Below the pieces are notes generated by a model. That model saw nothing but the letters and a program-made list of their open reading frames with translations. It was not told where the DNA came from and did not search any database. A stretch of 64,000 nt of DNA from Dioszegia crocea (taxonomy: Eukaryota > Basidiomycota > Tremellomycetes > Tremellales > Bulleribasidiaceae): assembly GCA_001600615.1 (NCBI GenBank), contig BCKK01000002.1, positions 3,068,809 through 3,132,808 of the forward strand, given 5' to 3'. Positions 22,759-36,992 of the stretch are shown here, one piece after another. Both the position numbers and the translations under genes were made by a program. Position 1 is the stretch's first letter. The number at the start of each line of letters is the position of its first letter.

Positions 22759-25402
22759 GTCAAAATGCCTAGGCCCGCGGCCTTCGGCACATCGTTCCGA
22801 TCTGTCGCATCTCTGGATCATGAAATCAATTACTTGTCACATGCGATCGGTACATCCCAGACTGAGTTTATCCGTAGCTTAGCTTTCCATAGCATGCATA
22901 ATATGACGAGAGGGCAGTGCCGATAGGCTAAGCTATTGAGTTAGATGAAGTGACAGACTGGTGAGATCGTAAGAGACGCCCTGAAATTCTGAAACGCTGG
23001 CGCGGATAAATGCGAGACATCATGCCGTAACGAAGTTTGAGGTTTCCTTTTGTCCGACGTCCATGCGATCCACACAAGATACTCTGGATCACCCATGGCA
23101 GGTTGTTCATGGATGCGATAGCGCCGATCTTCGGTACCGAAGAATGACTACAAGGTGTGTACCCCGTGGCTTGTTTCAGGATGTTTCCTTCCCTTCTAGA
23201 ATGAGCTTTGTGTGTCGGCATATCTGATCGCTTACTCTAGTCCTCCCGCAGCCTTCCGTTTTTCCCGCTCTTACTGCGATTTCTTGCCGTGAAAGGATCG
23301 GGCGGGCTCTACAAGAGGTGGAGCGACATGGTAGCTACAGGTCAAGACTCTAGATCTGATATGCCACTGAGCGGTGGCAGTTGGGCTCGAGGTGCAGAAT
23401 CTCATCGGGTCAGCGGGGCATGCATTGTCCCGAGAGTCCACTTTCGATGAACAGCATTCCTTCACCTGTCAAGCATCAAGAGTCCGTACGGCCGGTAGAT
23501 CTGATTTCCCGAGACACCCACACTTGATCATTCCTCTTAAGCTCAGATCGCATCAATCTGTTACCCCTGACCGGAAAAATTACGTGTTTCAGATTTCGGT
23601 CCAGCTGCTTCTTCAAAGGCTAACTTTCAATCTCTTGCTTATATCTTCCGATGAAGATCGAAGGGAAGTCCCAAAGGTCTGGTAAAGTATGCACTCAGGA
23701 ACAAAGGCGGATGTAAGGCGGAAGTCATGTGTTAATGCCGAAGCGAAGAATGAGAACACTGCGTCCCCTTCACGGAGGTCCTTTGGAGGATGTGAATCCG
23801 AAACGCCCGCCTTTGGATGCCTTCGGAGTGGTGTTTTCTGCCCTGACTAGTATTGGCTAGGTGGTGTTCTGTTGTGCCCAAGTTGCAAGCCGTATCTGCC
23901 CGTTGTGAGCCCTCGCTATTTCTTCCATATCCCCCTCGCAATCGGAAACAGTCTCCATCGATTCTGGTCACACCCCACAGCCTCCTGCGATACATTGCTC
24001 CTCTTAGCCCAAGTCTGTCATATAGACACATCGGACTATCCCCCGCTCCATCTCCATTGCAAAGCCCATAAAGTGAGCCGACCATTCAACACTTCCAGAA
24101 CGTTCCCTGCGCAAAAGTCGCATCCCCTTCAGCGTGCCAATCACTCGAAAGCTGACCCGAAAATTAGCCTTCGGACTTCATCTACACACACAACTAGGGC
24201 CGAAGGCGCCGTGTGCTGCCGTGTGTGTTTGAGCCAAGTGAGTCCCTGCCATCAGCCGTGAAGATTCACGCTGACATTGCCTCCGGAACTCAGATATTTC
24301 CTCCCCCACTTTCCGACAGCGCCTCGGGGTTAGTTTGCTTACTCGCGACCCCCAATACCGGTGAGTTACGATCGACAGTTTCTTTCTTAAACTGCAATAT
24401 TGCGTGTAGATGGGGACAATCAAACCCGGGATGGCTGGACCAGTGATACGTTTGCCGAGAAAATCAGAGCTAACGCCTTGCCTTCGTTACTCTCTTCCCC
24501 CTCGCGTTACCTAAATCCCATCCTTTGGCCCGCCCCCGTTCGTCCTCATTGTCACGCCAAACGTTATGCCTTGCGCCTGTGCCCTTATCGACCGGCCCCC
24601 CACTCTCGTTATACCGGCACCGATTTACCCTTACGCTCGCCTACCTCCGTGCTGCGCTATTATGTCAAATAAAATAAGTCGTTCAACCTCGATAGGAGCT
24701 ATCGGCGTGGTACTTAGTCCCTGTAGTCCAACTTCCTCCATTTCAGTTTACTTTCATCCGCCCATCCACTAACCATCGATCCCCTCTTCTTCCCCCAAAA
24801 GCCACCATACGGCAACCATCTCCATCTTATCACGCCCACCTGGCACCTAATATCCCTCGTAAATCTTGACCATTCGCACCTTCACAACCCCCCCGCAAAA
24901 CAACACGCGCAACCCCAGATCTCATCCCGCCCAGCACACACAGCTTTGCGCCTCAGGCACCAATCCCTCCCCTAGCGCCGTATCACGGGACCACAAGGGC
25001 GATTCGAAAGGATAGGGAGTGCTTATCGCTGTTTGCTAAGAGACAAGTCATCTGTTCCCTTTCGAAGCCTGAGACTTCAGCATTCTTCCCCCTTTTTCCT
25101 ACAGCTCTGACAGTAGAGACTCGTAGCAGGATGGACGTACTTGACGTGAGTTGAAATTTCACTCTGGCCTGAGCTGGTCAGCGAGATTCAAATTTCCCGA
25201 CTTCTTTTCTTTCCGACGGATTTGAGAATTCTGGACATTCCTCCCCCCGCGCCCATCCCCCTCGCTCTTTCTCCTCTTCATCATACTCTCCCTCCCATAC
25301 ATCTCCACCCGGCTACATAGGCGTGATACCCAGTACCACAACCAAGCTAGACATAGATCAAACGCTGACAATCTCCTCCTCTTTCATCACCTCCTATCCC
25401 GC
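22759..25402. other. 2.6 kb gene-free stretch upstream of the four-finger C2H2 gene
   Basis: By far the longest gap in the window. No open frame here shows a domain, a splice-consistent extension or coding-like composition. From about 24440 the plus strand becomes very CT-rich with few purines, as in long fungal 5' leaders and promoters. Several short ATG frames lie in it and could act as upstream ORFs if the leader is long. I see no tRNA or snoRNA by eye, though I cannot run a covariance search. Confidence 0.5.
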
Positions 25403-28400
25403 ATGTCCGCTCGATCGAATCCCCGACTCCGTTCCAAAACCTCTGCTACCCTCGCCACATCATCCCAACCCTCCACCTCCTCTATTGCTACTCCTCGCCG
25501 CTACCCTGCCTCGATATCCCGCGGTCTCGACACCATCCCCGAAACCCCGACACTCACCTCGTCCTCACCGTGGCGTGTTCCTTCTCCCCGCCTTCTCCCT
25601 TCCTCATCCCCCTTCCGCCCCACCTACAACCTCGACGACATCGACCCCGCCCTTCATCCAAATACCCTACATGACGAACTCCTACGCTCGCCATCGTTGT
25701 CCCCTCCGCCCTCTGCCCCCGCTTCTCCACCCGCCTCGATCAATGACACCTTATTCCTCTTGTCGGTGGAAACTGCCCTGACCACCGCATTGGCCGAATA
25801 CGATGCCGCTCTCTGCTCCCCTCCCCTTGATACCTCGATTGCCGATGAGCAGCTCGTCAACGATAACAACCCAGTCGGTCCCGAGCACGATCCGTCGACT
25901 AGGCCGTTCATCTGCCGGTTCTCGGGGTGCGATAAGGCCTTTTCTAGAAAATCAGATTTGGCCAGGCACTTTCGGATCCACACCAACGAGCGGTAAGTCT
26001 ACAAGTCAGCTTATACTTGAGAGCGCAGCTCATCCCCAGCCCGTTTGCCTGTCCTCACCCACGATGCGGAAAGTCCTTCATACAGCGGTCTGCCTTGACT
26101 GTACACTTCCGAACTCAGTAAGTAGTCGCTTTCCATCACGTCGACAAGGCTGACAGGCAGCACCGGTGAGAAGCCGCACCACTGCGAGACGTGCTCCAAG
26201 GCCTTCGCCGACTCTTCGTCCCTCGCCAGACATCGACGCATCCAGTAAGTCGAAGTTGCATAAAGCTTGCGAACAGCGCTAATGATCAGCACCGGAAAAC
26301 GCCCATATGTTTGCAAAGTAAAAGACTGCGGTCGCCCATTCGCCCGACGAAACACATACCTGAAACACCACAAAAACCAGCACCCCGATATCCCCGCTCC
26401 ATCCACCGCACCAGGCAAGAACACACTCCACACACCGATGTCGAGCGCCTTCAGTAACGGCTCCATGCTGCTCGGCGCACCCGGCGCCAACGGTGGACCA
26501 TCGTACTGGGCTCGTACTTCCTCCAATAGCTTTGGCACCCCCCACGGGAACGCCGCCTTCCACCCTCCCGGGGGCGCGGCGAGTCTCGGCGGCGGAGGCG
26601 GAAGCGGAGACGCCGGATCGGCGAGCTCGGGAATCTACAGACTCATCAGCAACGGACACGGAGGAGGAGGAGGGATGCAGCCAGTCCTCATCCCCAATCC
26701 CGCCGTCTTCACGTCCTATGGGCGGCAACAAGGGCAAGTACCGGGCCCGGACCAAGAACTCCGCCGATCTTTCACCGCAGACTCCGGGGTCTCAACCCCC
26801 ATCACCCCCTTCGGCGAGTACGAGTCAAATGGCCAAACACCAAATACCCCACTTACCGCGGTTACAACTTCCTCAACATCCTCCTTCGCAGCCAACCAAC
26901 GCCGGCTCCAGCCTGATGGCACTGGTAATAGCTTCCGAGGCTCTCCTGGGCTATCATCCGCCGGCCTCAGCTCCACTGGCAGCTTCAACTCTTCCTTCCC
27001 CGCCGATCAGACCATCGGTCCGAACTACTCGGTCCAGCGCTCGAGCAGCACGGGCGGAATGATGATGTATCGGCCTGATGGCCAGTCGGGTCGAGCAGTG
27101 TCAGATCCGCTAAATCTGCGAGCTGCCCCATTCACATCGGCTCCTTGGGTCGGCGGCGGGTTCTCGGCCGCACAGCTGTCGATTCCGCCCAGCCACCAAG
27201 CTCAGCTGGAGCCGTCGTACTATAACTCAATGGCAGCGACGCCTATTCACAGCACGTACGCCAGTAACGCGTGCTCGCCACATGAGTCCCCAAGTCGGTC
27301 CAATAGCCCAGAACCGGAATTGGTCGATGTTCACTCGGTCCCCCATTTCTCATTCCAGGCGCCTGAGGGTCAGCCATTACCCACACCTTTCTCGGCGCTG
27401 CCAGCACCTACCTTTGCCGCCCTGAATCCCACCGGTCCCCAGTTCCAATCCGTCGTCATGCCGCCCTTTGACAATCGTCTGCACTCGGCACCTCCCATGC
27501 TCCAGCGTTTCCACTCCTCCCCTGCCGTTCCAACCATGCAGACGTATAACAACACCGCATGGGCGACTTACCAGCAGCCCCAATACCCCATGACCGCCAT
27601 GCCACTCCCACAACCGACTTTCCCTATGGTTAATTCGCGTAGTCTCGGCGAGGTCAATTGGGATCAGATGGAGGATCAGACGCTCCCGCGTTCTCCCACC
27701 CCTACACTCGTGGCGAATGATCAGTCCAACGAGCCCAAATCGGCCCCTCCCTCTGCCACAATCAACACTCCCCAGACCGGCTCGTACTGGGGTCAGCCAA
27801 TCACCTATCCCCACCCTGCCCAGCGTCATGGCTTCCCATCGTCAACCGCCTCGAGCTCGTCAACAGCTTCCACTCTGGTCAACTCAGTCACGAGCGCTCC
27901 GGCGATGTACGGTCAATTCGGACCGTTGACTTGCGCACCCCTCAACTACCCCCTGCCGACTTACACATCATTTGCTCCCAATCACTATCCCACCCAGCCT
28001 GCTCAGATCCCCTGGCAGCAGCAGTACCACCCGCCCACACGGCCCGCGCTCGGTTCCCCCGTCGATCTCGTGAAGCCCACCCAGTCTTACGAATATCAAC
28101 CAACCACGTCCGATGAGCAAAGCATCACGCTCACTACCCCTCCTCAGCCCTCGCGACCCAATACAGGACGCACAGTCTCCTCTGTCGGCTTAGGCATAGC
28201 CAACGTCAATCTAGGCGAGAAGGAGTACGGGATCCACCAGGACGAGGAAGGGGAAGATGAGATTGACGAGCTGGACCTTGATGATGACGATGGGTCAGAC
28301 GAAGAGTTCGTCCTTGGCGGTCGTAAGAAGAAGACCAATGGGAAGAAGGGCAAGAAGGCGCTAGGGAGGAAGGTTTCTCACAAGCGGAAAGCTACCGCTT

Positions 28401-28408
28401 TTGCCTGA
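25403..28408 (+). CDS. Four-finger C2H2 transcription factor
   Basis: Exons 25403-25992, 26040-26117, 26161-26244 and 26290-28408 give 956 residues. Four adjacent C2H2 fingers occupy about residues 171-280 and are cut by all three introns: [59 protein letters not shown] and [28 protein letters not shown]-like linkers join them. The N-terminus is Ser/Pro/Thr-rich. After the fingers come ~650 disordered residues rich in Ser, Gly, Pro and Gln, then an acidic run ([18 protein letters not shown]) and a basic tail of KKK/GKK blocks that could be a nuclear signal. I do not recognise the specific orthologue or its targets. The very long upstream region suggests heavy transcriptional or leader control. 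Confidence 0.9.
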
Positions 28409-29352
28409 GCGTGAGAGGGGAGAGGTGACTGGTGAGGGGGTGACCGAAATGTGCCAAAAGATATGTGCCATAGGATCGACTCGGACCTATCGGAAGCTCG
28501 ATATCGGATCACTTATACCCTCGCCTTGCTCGATAACCTCTCTGCCCTCCGTGTAGCCTTCGGCAGAGTCCCCCTGCCTCTAACTCCCTTCCACCCATCT
28601 CTTCCCTCCAATTGTGCCCACCCACTCCGCGTCAACCCCTTCGACCCGCATTCCCCGACTCGGCGACACCCTACACCCTTCCCTTTTATACCACTCCCCC
28701 ATCTCATCGGCTTTAATCTCCGGGGCTCGTCAAATATTTACCTTAATTTCCTCTCCGCCAATAATGGCGCCCTGTGATGTCTATTAGTTGTATATATTCC
28801 TCTCCCGGGCTTTTATATTTAGTGAAGAATGTCAAAGAAGTAGCAAGAAAGAGATGAATGTGAGATGAAGACGCTCTCAGGTGTTGACTCCAGGTCCCAG
28901 ATCCCAGGGTCAGGCAAGGCCAAGGACAGCTCCACATGCCACTGCCGGCATCGGGATTACACCGGGATGACCGGGAGTCTGGCCCACCCACTCAGACACC
29001 CCCTTTCCTTCCTTCTTACCCAGTCATAGAGTACATACACTAGCAGACATCATCATATCCCATCAAAGACATCAGCTTTGAGCTCCCTCACAGCTTCGCT
29101 TTTCGCACGAATCGGCACTCCGTTGATATACCGACTGGCGGAAGCAGTCGAGGCGCAAAAGCTCGGGCCCTTCCTTGCCCCTTTCGCTCCGAACTATCGT
29201 CCATCCCTATACCGAGGTGACAGTCAGACAGTNCCCCNCCCCGCCTGTCATTGACCGCGCCACCTCTTCGATTATATACATAATCGCCCAAAGCTCGTGA
29301 CCCTTACCTCGAGCTTGCCCGGTTCCGTCGGAACTGGCTAACCGATTCGAAC
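28409..29352. other. Intergenic: C2H2 gene 3' end to FHA-RING gene
   Basis: These 944 bp contain no supported gene. The plus strand between about 28540 and 28700 is strongly C/T-rich. Two ambiguous bases (N at 29233 and 29238) mark a low-quality C-run about 115 bp before the next start codon. Confidence 0.45.
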
Positions 29353-31699
29353 ATGTCCCGTCCCGGTTCTTCTGCCCGCCCAACCCACATTGCCCTTCCC
29401 ACTAATACATTCCAAAGGGTCAACGAAACCTCGCCATCCAACCCTCCTGTCCCGCTCGCCAGTCCCACTTCTCCACGATCATCCTTCCTTCCTAACTTCA
29501 TACGGAATCGATCCCGAGCGGCAACCATTACTGGAAGGGCAAGTCCACGAGCTGAGCAGCCTGATCCGATGGTCCGGGCTGCTGTACCAGTCCCTGTGAC
29601 TACGAATGGGACCGGGACGGTCAACGGGCGGGATGGCGGAGGTGTGACGAGAAGCATTAGTACGCCCAGCGGTGGTGGTCTGGCTGCGCCCGCAAACGGA
29701 GGTAAGCTCATATGACTTGCATAAAGCCGTTGAAACCAAAGCTCATTTCCTCAGGACAGGGAAGTACAGTCACAGAGCCAACTGGCCCTCTAATCGACGT
29801 TAAGGGCAAGACTCACCGTATACGACTTGTACCCCACCTCGAAACCTCCCGCTCTCTAGCGTTCGACCCCGTTATCCGCGAGCTCTACCCCATAGCGGTA
29901 CATAGCGGTATCACCCCATCTGTAGCTGCTTCCAAACTCACCAACTTGGGCAACCTGACTGGTGGGAAACCGCCTGCACTTGTGCTGAAAATCGGAAGGT
30001 TCACCGATAAGACCCCGGCGGGGGCTGAGGCCGATAGGCCGGCGACGGGAATTGGAGGAGCTACGATTACGATTTCTGGCGGAGGTGGCGAGGTGACGAG
30101 TGGAAAAATTGCGTTCAAGAGTAAAGTGGTCAGTCGGACGCATGCGGAGATATGGTGCGAGGCGGGTGGAAAAGTGAGTAGTGGATTACTGAGAATGGAG
30201 TGTGTTCAGGTCAAGCTTATCGGCGCAGTTCTTCATTCGCGATACGTCTTCGTCATCCGGAACTTTCCTCAATCATATCCGTTTATCCTCTCCAAACACC
30301 GATTCTCGCCCGACACAATTGAGCGATGGGGATGTACTGCAACTCGGAGTGGATTATCAAGGTGGACATGAGGATCAGTTCAGATGTGTCAAGATGAGGG
30401 TGGAGCTGGGTCGGGAATGGCAAAGGGCAGCGAACGAGTTCAAGTGAGTGGTTTGCCGTTGTCGGTCAAGACTCCGCAAAGCTTATTATTCAGCACCAAC
30501 GCCCTGAAGCAGCTCAAAGCGCTCGGTGGTGCCCCCATTACGCCCGACAGCAAAGGCAAGAGTGGCGATTCATCGGCAGCGAGCATAAGCAAGAAGTCCA
30601 GGGGCAGCGTGACGGATTGCTGTATCTGTCTCTTCTCTGTCACGGTCTGCCAATCGCTCTTCATTGCGTAAGTCGCTCTTCAGCTTTTTATACCAGTCTT
30701 ATGCTGATGTGGCAGACCTTGTTCGCATGTCTTCCACTACAAGTGCATCCGTCCGCTGCTCCAACAACATCATCCGGGTTTCTCGTGTCCTTTATGTGTA
30801 AGTTGCTCATTTTTCCTGCTATAGAATATAAGTGGGTGTGAGGTTGTGAAGTGGCGATGGTGATCAGGGATGTCAACGGGGATCAGTGTGCTTTGGTGGC
30901 TTCGGCAAATCCTATCAAGACGTAATGAGCATGCTAATGTTCCCAGCGGACTTTTGCCAACCTCGAGGAAGATGTCGAGATTGATGATCCACCAGAGGTC
31001 GCTTCCCGCCGGACATCCAGCGTATCCCGTCGAAGATCCAACCCCTCCCTCCGACTCACCGCCGGAGTCGACCCTATCTCTCCCACAGGCGCTGGTCAGG
31101 CCAATCCTCTACTTTTAGGCGAAAACATCGACTTGGCAGACGCACCAATCGGTGATGCCCCGACGGGCGAGGGCGAATCTGCGAGCGAGGACGGTGGGCG
31201 GACGGAAGATGAGACTCGACACAGCGCTGCTCGCTTAGATCAATCGGAGGATGTCGAGATGGCGAGCGATTCTCGAGAAGCCTCAGTGGCAATTCCCGAC
31301 TCGGGTCCGTCTGCAGGCGCGCCAGCTCCGGCCAATGGCCTTTCGACTGCTACTGCGCTATCACGAGGCGCAGAAGCTCGGCGTCAGGCCATCCTCGAGT
31401 CCAGCCGCCGAAATTCTGGCATGGGGTTTGATCCACTACATACCGCCGGGGGCATGCCGGAGGTCCAAACGCCAATGAACGAGTACTTCTTATCGACGCT
31501 GGCGCCGGGCGGTATCCCCGTCGTCAACCCAGACGGGATGCTGGGCGTACAGCAACAACTTGATGGAGCGGATGGCGGAAGGAGCTCGAGGCGAGGAAGC
31601 GCGGGTTTTGGGCACGGGGCGGAAACGACTCTAGCGGAAAATGAGGAAGATCAGACGGGAGGAAGAAGGAGGGCGGCGGAAGATGAGATGATGTCTTGA
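29353..31699 (+). CDS. FHA-RING E3 ubiquitin ligase, Dma1/CHFR type
   Basis: Exons 29353-29701, 29755-30173, 30229-30443, 30494-30667, 30716-30797 and 30947-31699; 663 residues. The FHA domain (about 165-310) has the phosphothreonine-binding signatures: LKIGRF, SRTHAEIW and TSSSSGTFLN. The RING-H2 domain (about 365-425) shows CCICLFSVTVCQSLFIAPC, then HVFHYKC and CPLC. This FHA-then-RING order is that of S. pombe Dma1, yeast Dma1/Dma2 and animal CHFR, ubiquitin ligases that hold mitotic exit or septation when spindle or entry checkpoints are active. The C-terminal ~240 residues are acidic and disordered. The last intron is unusually long (149 nt, 30798-30946), but both flanks join in frame (CPLC|RTF). 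The N-terminus is Ser/Pro-rich. Confidence 0.92.
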
Positions 31700-32080
31700 T
31701 GTGGGTGAGGAGTGGGACATCCAGGCGGAGATGATGGAGACATCTTCGCCACGTTGTAAAGCTTGGGGTGGGTCGACTATAATTTTGGGAGAACCCAGGA
31801 TTGGAGAATTGTAGTCAGAAGCTTGATGATGGAGCCTTGAAGTAGAGGGTGGAGGGTTGTAAAGGCTTCCATAGAATACACAGTAGCATCCGAAGCCAGC
31901 TGAAGCCAGTCGTGTGAAGCTGGTTGCGAATTATGACAGCAAAGTCGAGTAGATGACGCATATGACAATTCTGGCATGACCTATTGGTGGCTCAACGTAG
32001 AAAGGCTATCGCAGGAAGTGGGCAAATGTTTGGTTCCTACTCATTCCCTTCCTCACTCCTCGCTTGCTGACCAGTCCAAT
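31700..32080. other. Intergenic: FHA-RING 3' end to octanoyltransferase
   Basis: These 381 bp have no separate gene. An in-frame ATG at 31976 could extend the octanoyltransferase by 35 residues, but the extension lacks targeting-peptide character. Confidence 0.4.
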
Positions 32081-33294
32081 ATGAAGTCTAGCTTGCCTCG
32101 CAACGTACAACGCACCCTGTCTCGATATAATTCTGCAACACCTTCAGCTGCAAAGATCACCAGCAACGGCCCCAGCTGCTCCCCATCATATGGCGTTCCT
32201 TCGCCCAATACCCGAAATCTTCCGCCGGTCCGCTATCACCTGTTCCGAGAACCACTACCCTACCCGATCGGCCTGAAGCTCCAGTCGGACATAATAGATC
32301 GAAGATTGGCGCTGCGTGACGCAGCCAGGGGGAAAGGTAAAGCGGAAGGAGGCGGAAATCCAGGATCACAGGATGTGCTTCTCTTACTCGGTGAGTTGTC
32401 TCTCGCGCTTTAGGTTGACGACACCCTGCTCCGAGTCCACATGGTCTGACGTCTTAGAGCATGTCCCAACGTACACTACTGGGCGAAGAGATAATTCGCC
32501 TAATCCCGATACGCTGCATCCCGAGGAGAGGAAGGTCCAGAATGTCGGTGCGGATTTCTTCATCACTAAGCGGGGCGGGCAAGTGACGTATCATGGTCCT
32601 GGACAGCTGGTGGGGTATCCAATATTCGACTTGAACGCTATGGAGGTGAGTTCACCGACCTCGAGACAGACACCAGCTGCTGAGCTTGCTCAGCGGCCAG
32701 TATCCGCAATGACGTTGAGCAAGCGCTGATTTCGACCTAGCTCTCAACTCGGTGTTACGTCGAGTACATGCAAAGGCTACTGGGCGAGTACTGCCAGGGG
32801 CTTGGGCTATCAGGGATTAACGCGCCGCATAGGGATGGGCACGTCGGAGTCTTTGCCGGTGAAGGCGAGAAGGTATGTCCGGTCACATTCATGTGGGTCC
32901 CTGGCCTACGTCTGACGTCCAGGTCGCATCGATAGGTATCCACCTCCGACATCGCATCACCTCACATGGTTTCGCAATCAACATAACCCCTGAGCCTAAA
33001 GCATGGTTCGATCTAGTCACTGCGTGTGGATTGGCAGATATGCGTGCTGTCTCCATTCAGGATCTTTTACAGCGACAGCAACAGAACCGGAAACCGAGCG
33101 TCGAGGATGCCGCTATGGATATCAGAGCGAGGTTTGGGAAGGCGTATGGCAGGGAGATGGTGCCTCTCGACTCGGGCGGTGAGGTGGATGAAGAAGTAGA
33201 GGAGATCAGGGAGATGGTCAAGAAGGCAGAAGAGGACGCTGAGCGGATGAACCGGGAGAAGGGAGGCTGGAGGTCAGAGCCTGATAAGATCTAG
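32081..33294 (+). CDS. Mitochondrial octanoyl-[acyl-carrier-protein] transferase (LipB/Lip2)
   Basis: Transfers octanoyl from mitochondrial acyl-carrier protein to the lipoyl domains of GcvH and 2-oxoacid dehydrogenases, the first committed step of lipoate synthesis. Exons 32081-32390, 32458-32645, 32741-32872 and 32923-33294; 333 residues. The N-terminus [20 protein letters not shown] is a good mitochondrial presequence. Core motifs are [20 protein letters not shown], the lysine segment [20 protein letters not shown] and the catalytic-cysteine segment [13 protein letters not shown]. Both active-site residues of the E. coli enzyme thus have counterparts. The C-terminus carries an extra acidic, Lys/Glu-rich helix of ~70 residues ([19 protein letters not shown]) absent from bacterial LipB. 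Its gene end faces that of SPE3-LYS9. Confidence 0.93.
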
Positions 33295-33643
33295 AACGAC
33301 CTGAGCGTGTGATGCAACTCGGTAATGTTTTTCAACAATATCAGTGAGCGCTGTGTTGCAGTGCTAGAGAAGCTCCCGCCGATGAGCCGCCACGGACTCA
33401 ACGAAACACACCATGCTACTGGCACGATGCTTGGCCGGCACGGCGTGACTCGCATCGAGATCAGGCCAGCTAGGCCGAAATCTCTGGATATCTTCGCCCA
33501 GGCCCAGGATGGGAATGTGTCTCACCTTCGCCTGGATTCTCCATTGTTCCCGCTGACCGTGCGAAGGTTATCGTTCAGACATCTAGGTGCATCGCAAGAT
33601 TAAGATTCTAAAGCAGTCCCTTACAAATCCTGTCATCCAGTTT
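33295..33643. other. Convergent 3' region, octanoyltransferase and SPE3-LYS9
   Basis: These 349 bp between two stop codons have no supported gene. Confidence 0.4.
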
Positions 33644-36648
<3,005 letters not shown>

Positions 36649-36992
36649 ATTGTCTGATGTCTCTTTTGAGTGGTAGGGTATGTGTACGAAGGGCGACAAA
36701 TGAGTTGTTGCTACGAAGGGCTTTGACAATTGCTTTGACTCTTTTGAAATTTCGGATATCGGCGAGCCCCGAGAAACGTGGCGAGTGGAGCCCCGCTTCA
36801 GCTAGTCTGCTGCTCAATCAGTCATAGTCACTATGCGCAGTACGAGCAGTCTGACTGGTGATATCAGTGAATGTCGGTGGAGTCTGGAGGAAAGCTCAGC
36901 CATTAGATCATCCGAAATATTCATCAATCTACCATATATATATCGTCATACTATTACAACCAACAATATTCTCCTAGATGTACCCATCTCCC
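36649..36992. other. Intergenic: SPE3-LYS9 promoter and SDR-GT47 3' end
   Basis: These 344 bp lie between same-strand genes. An A/T-rich patch with tatatatat lies near 36934-36945, about 290 bp upstream of the SPE3-LYS9 start codon and 48 bp beyond the upstream gene's stop. No coding sequence is supported. Confidence 0.4.

Noticed and set aside
23872..24261. 129-residue plus-strand frame in the 2.6 kb gap
   Set aside because: No recognisable motif, Cys/His/Ser-rich by composition only, and no flanking splice signals linking it to other frames.
30798..30946. Possible extra exon within the 149-nt intron of the FHA-RING gene
   Set aside because: The flanking exons join directly in frame (CPLC|RTF) and no internal segment has paired splice sites with open frame.
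31976..32080. 35-residue N-terminal extension of the octanoyltransferase
   Set aside because: The extension contains acidic and Trp-rich residues and no targeting character, while the ATG at 32081 begins a good mitochondrial presequence.
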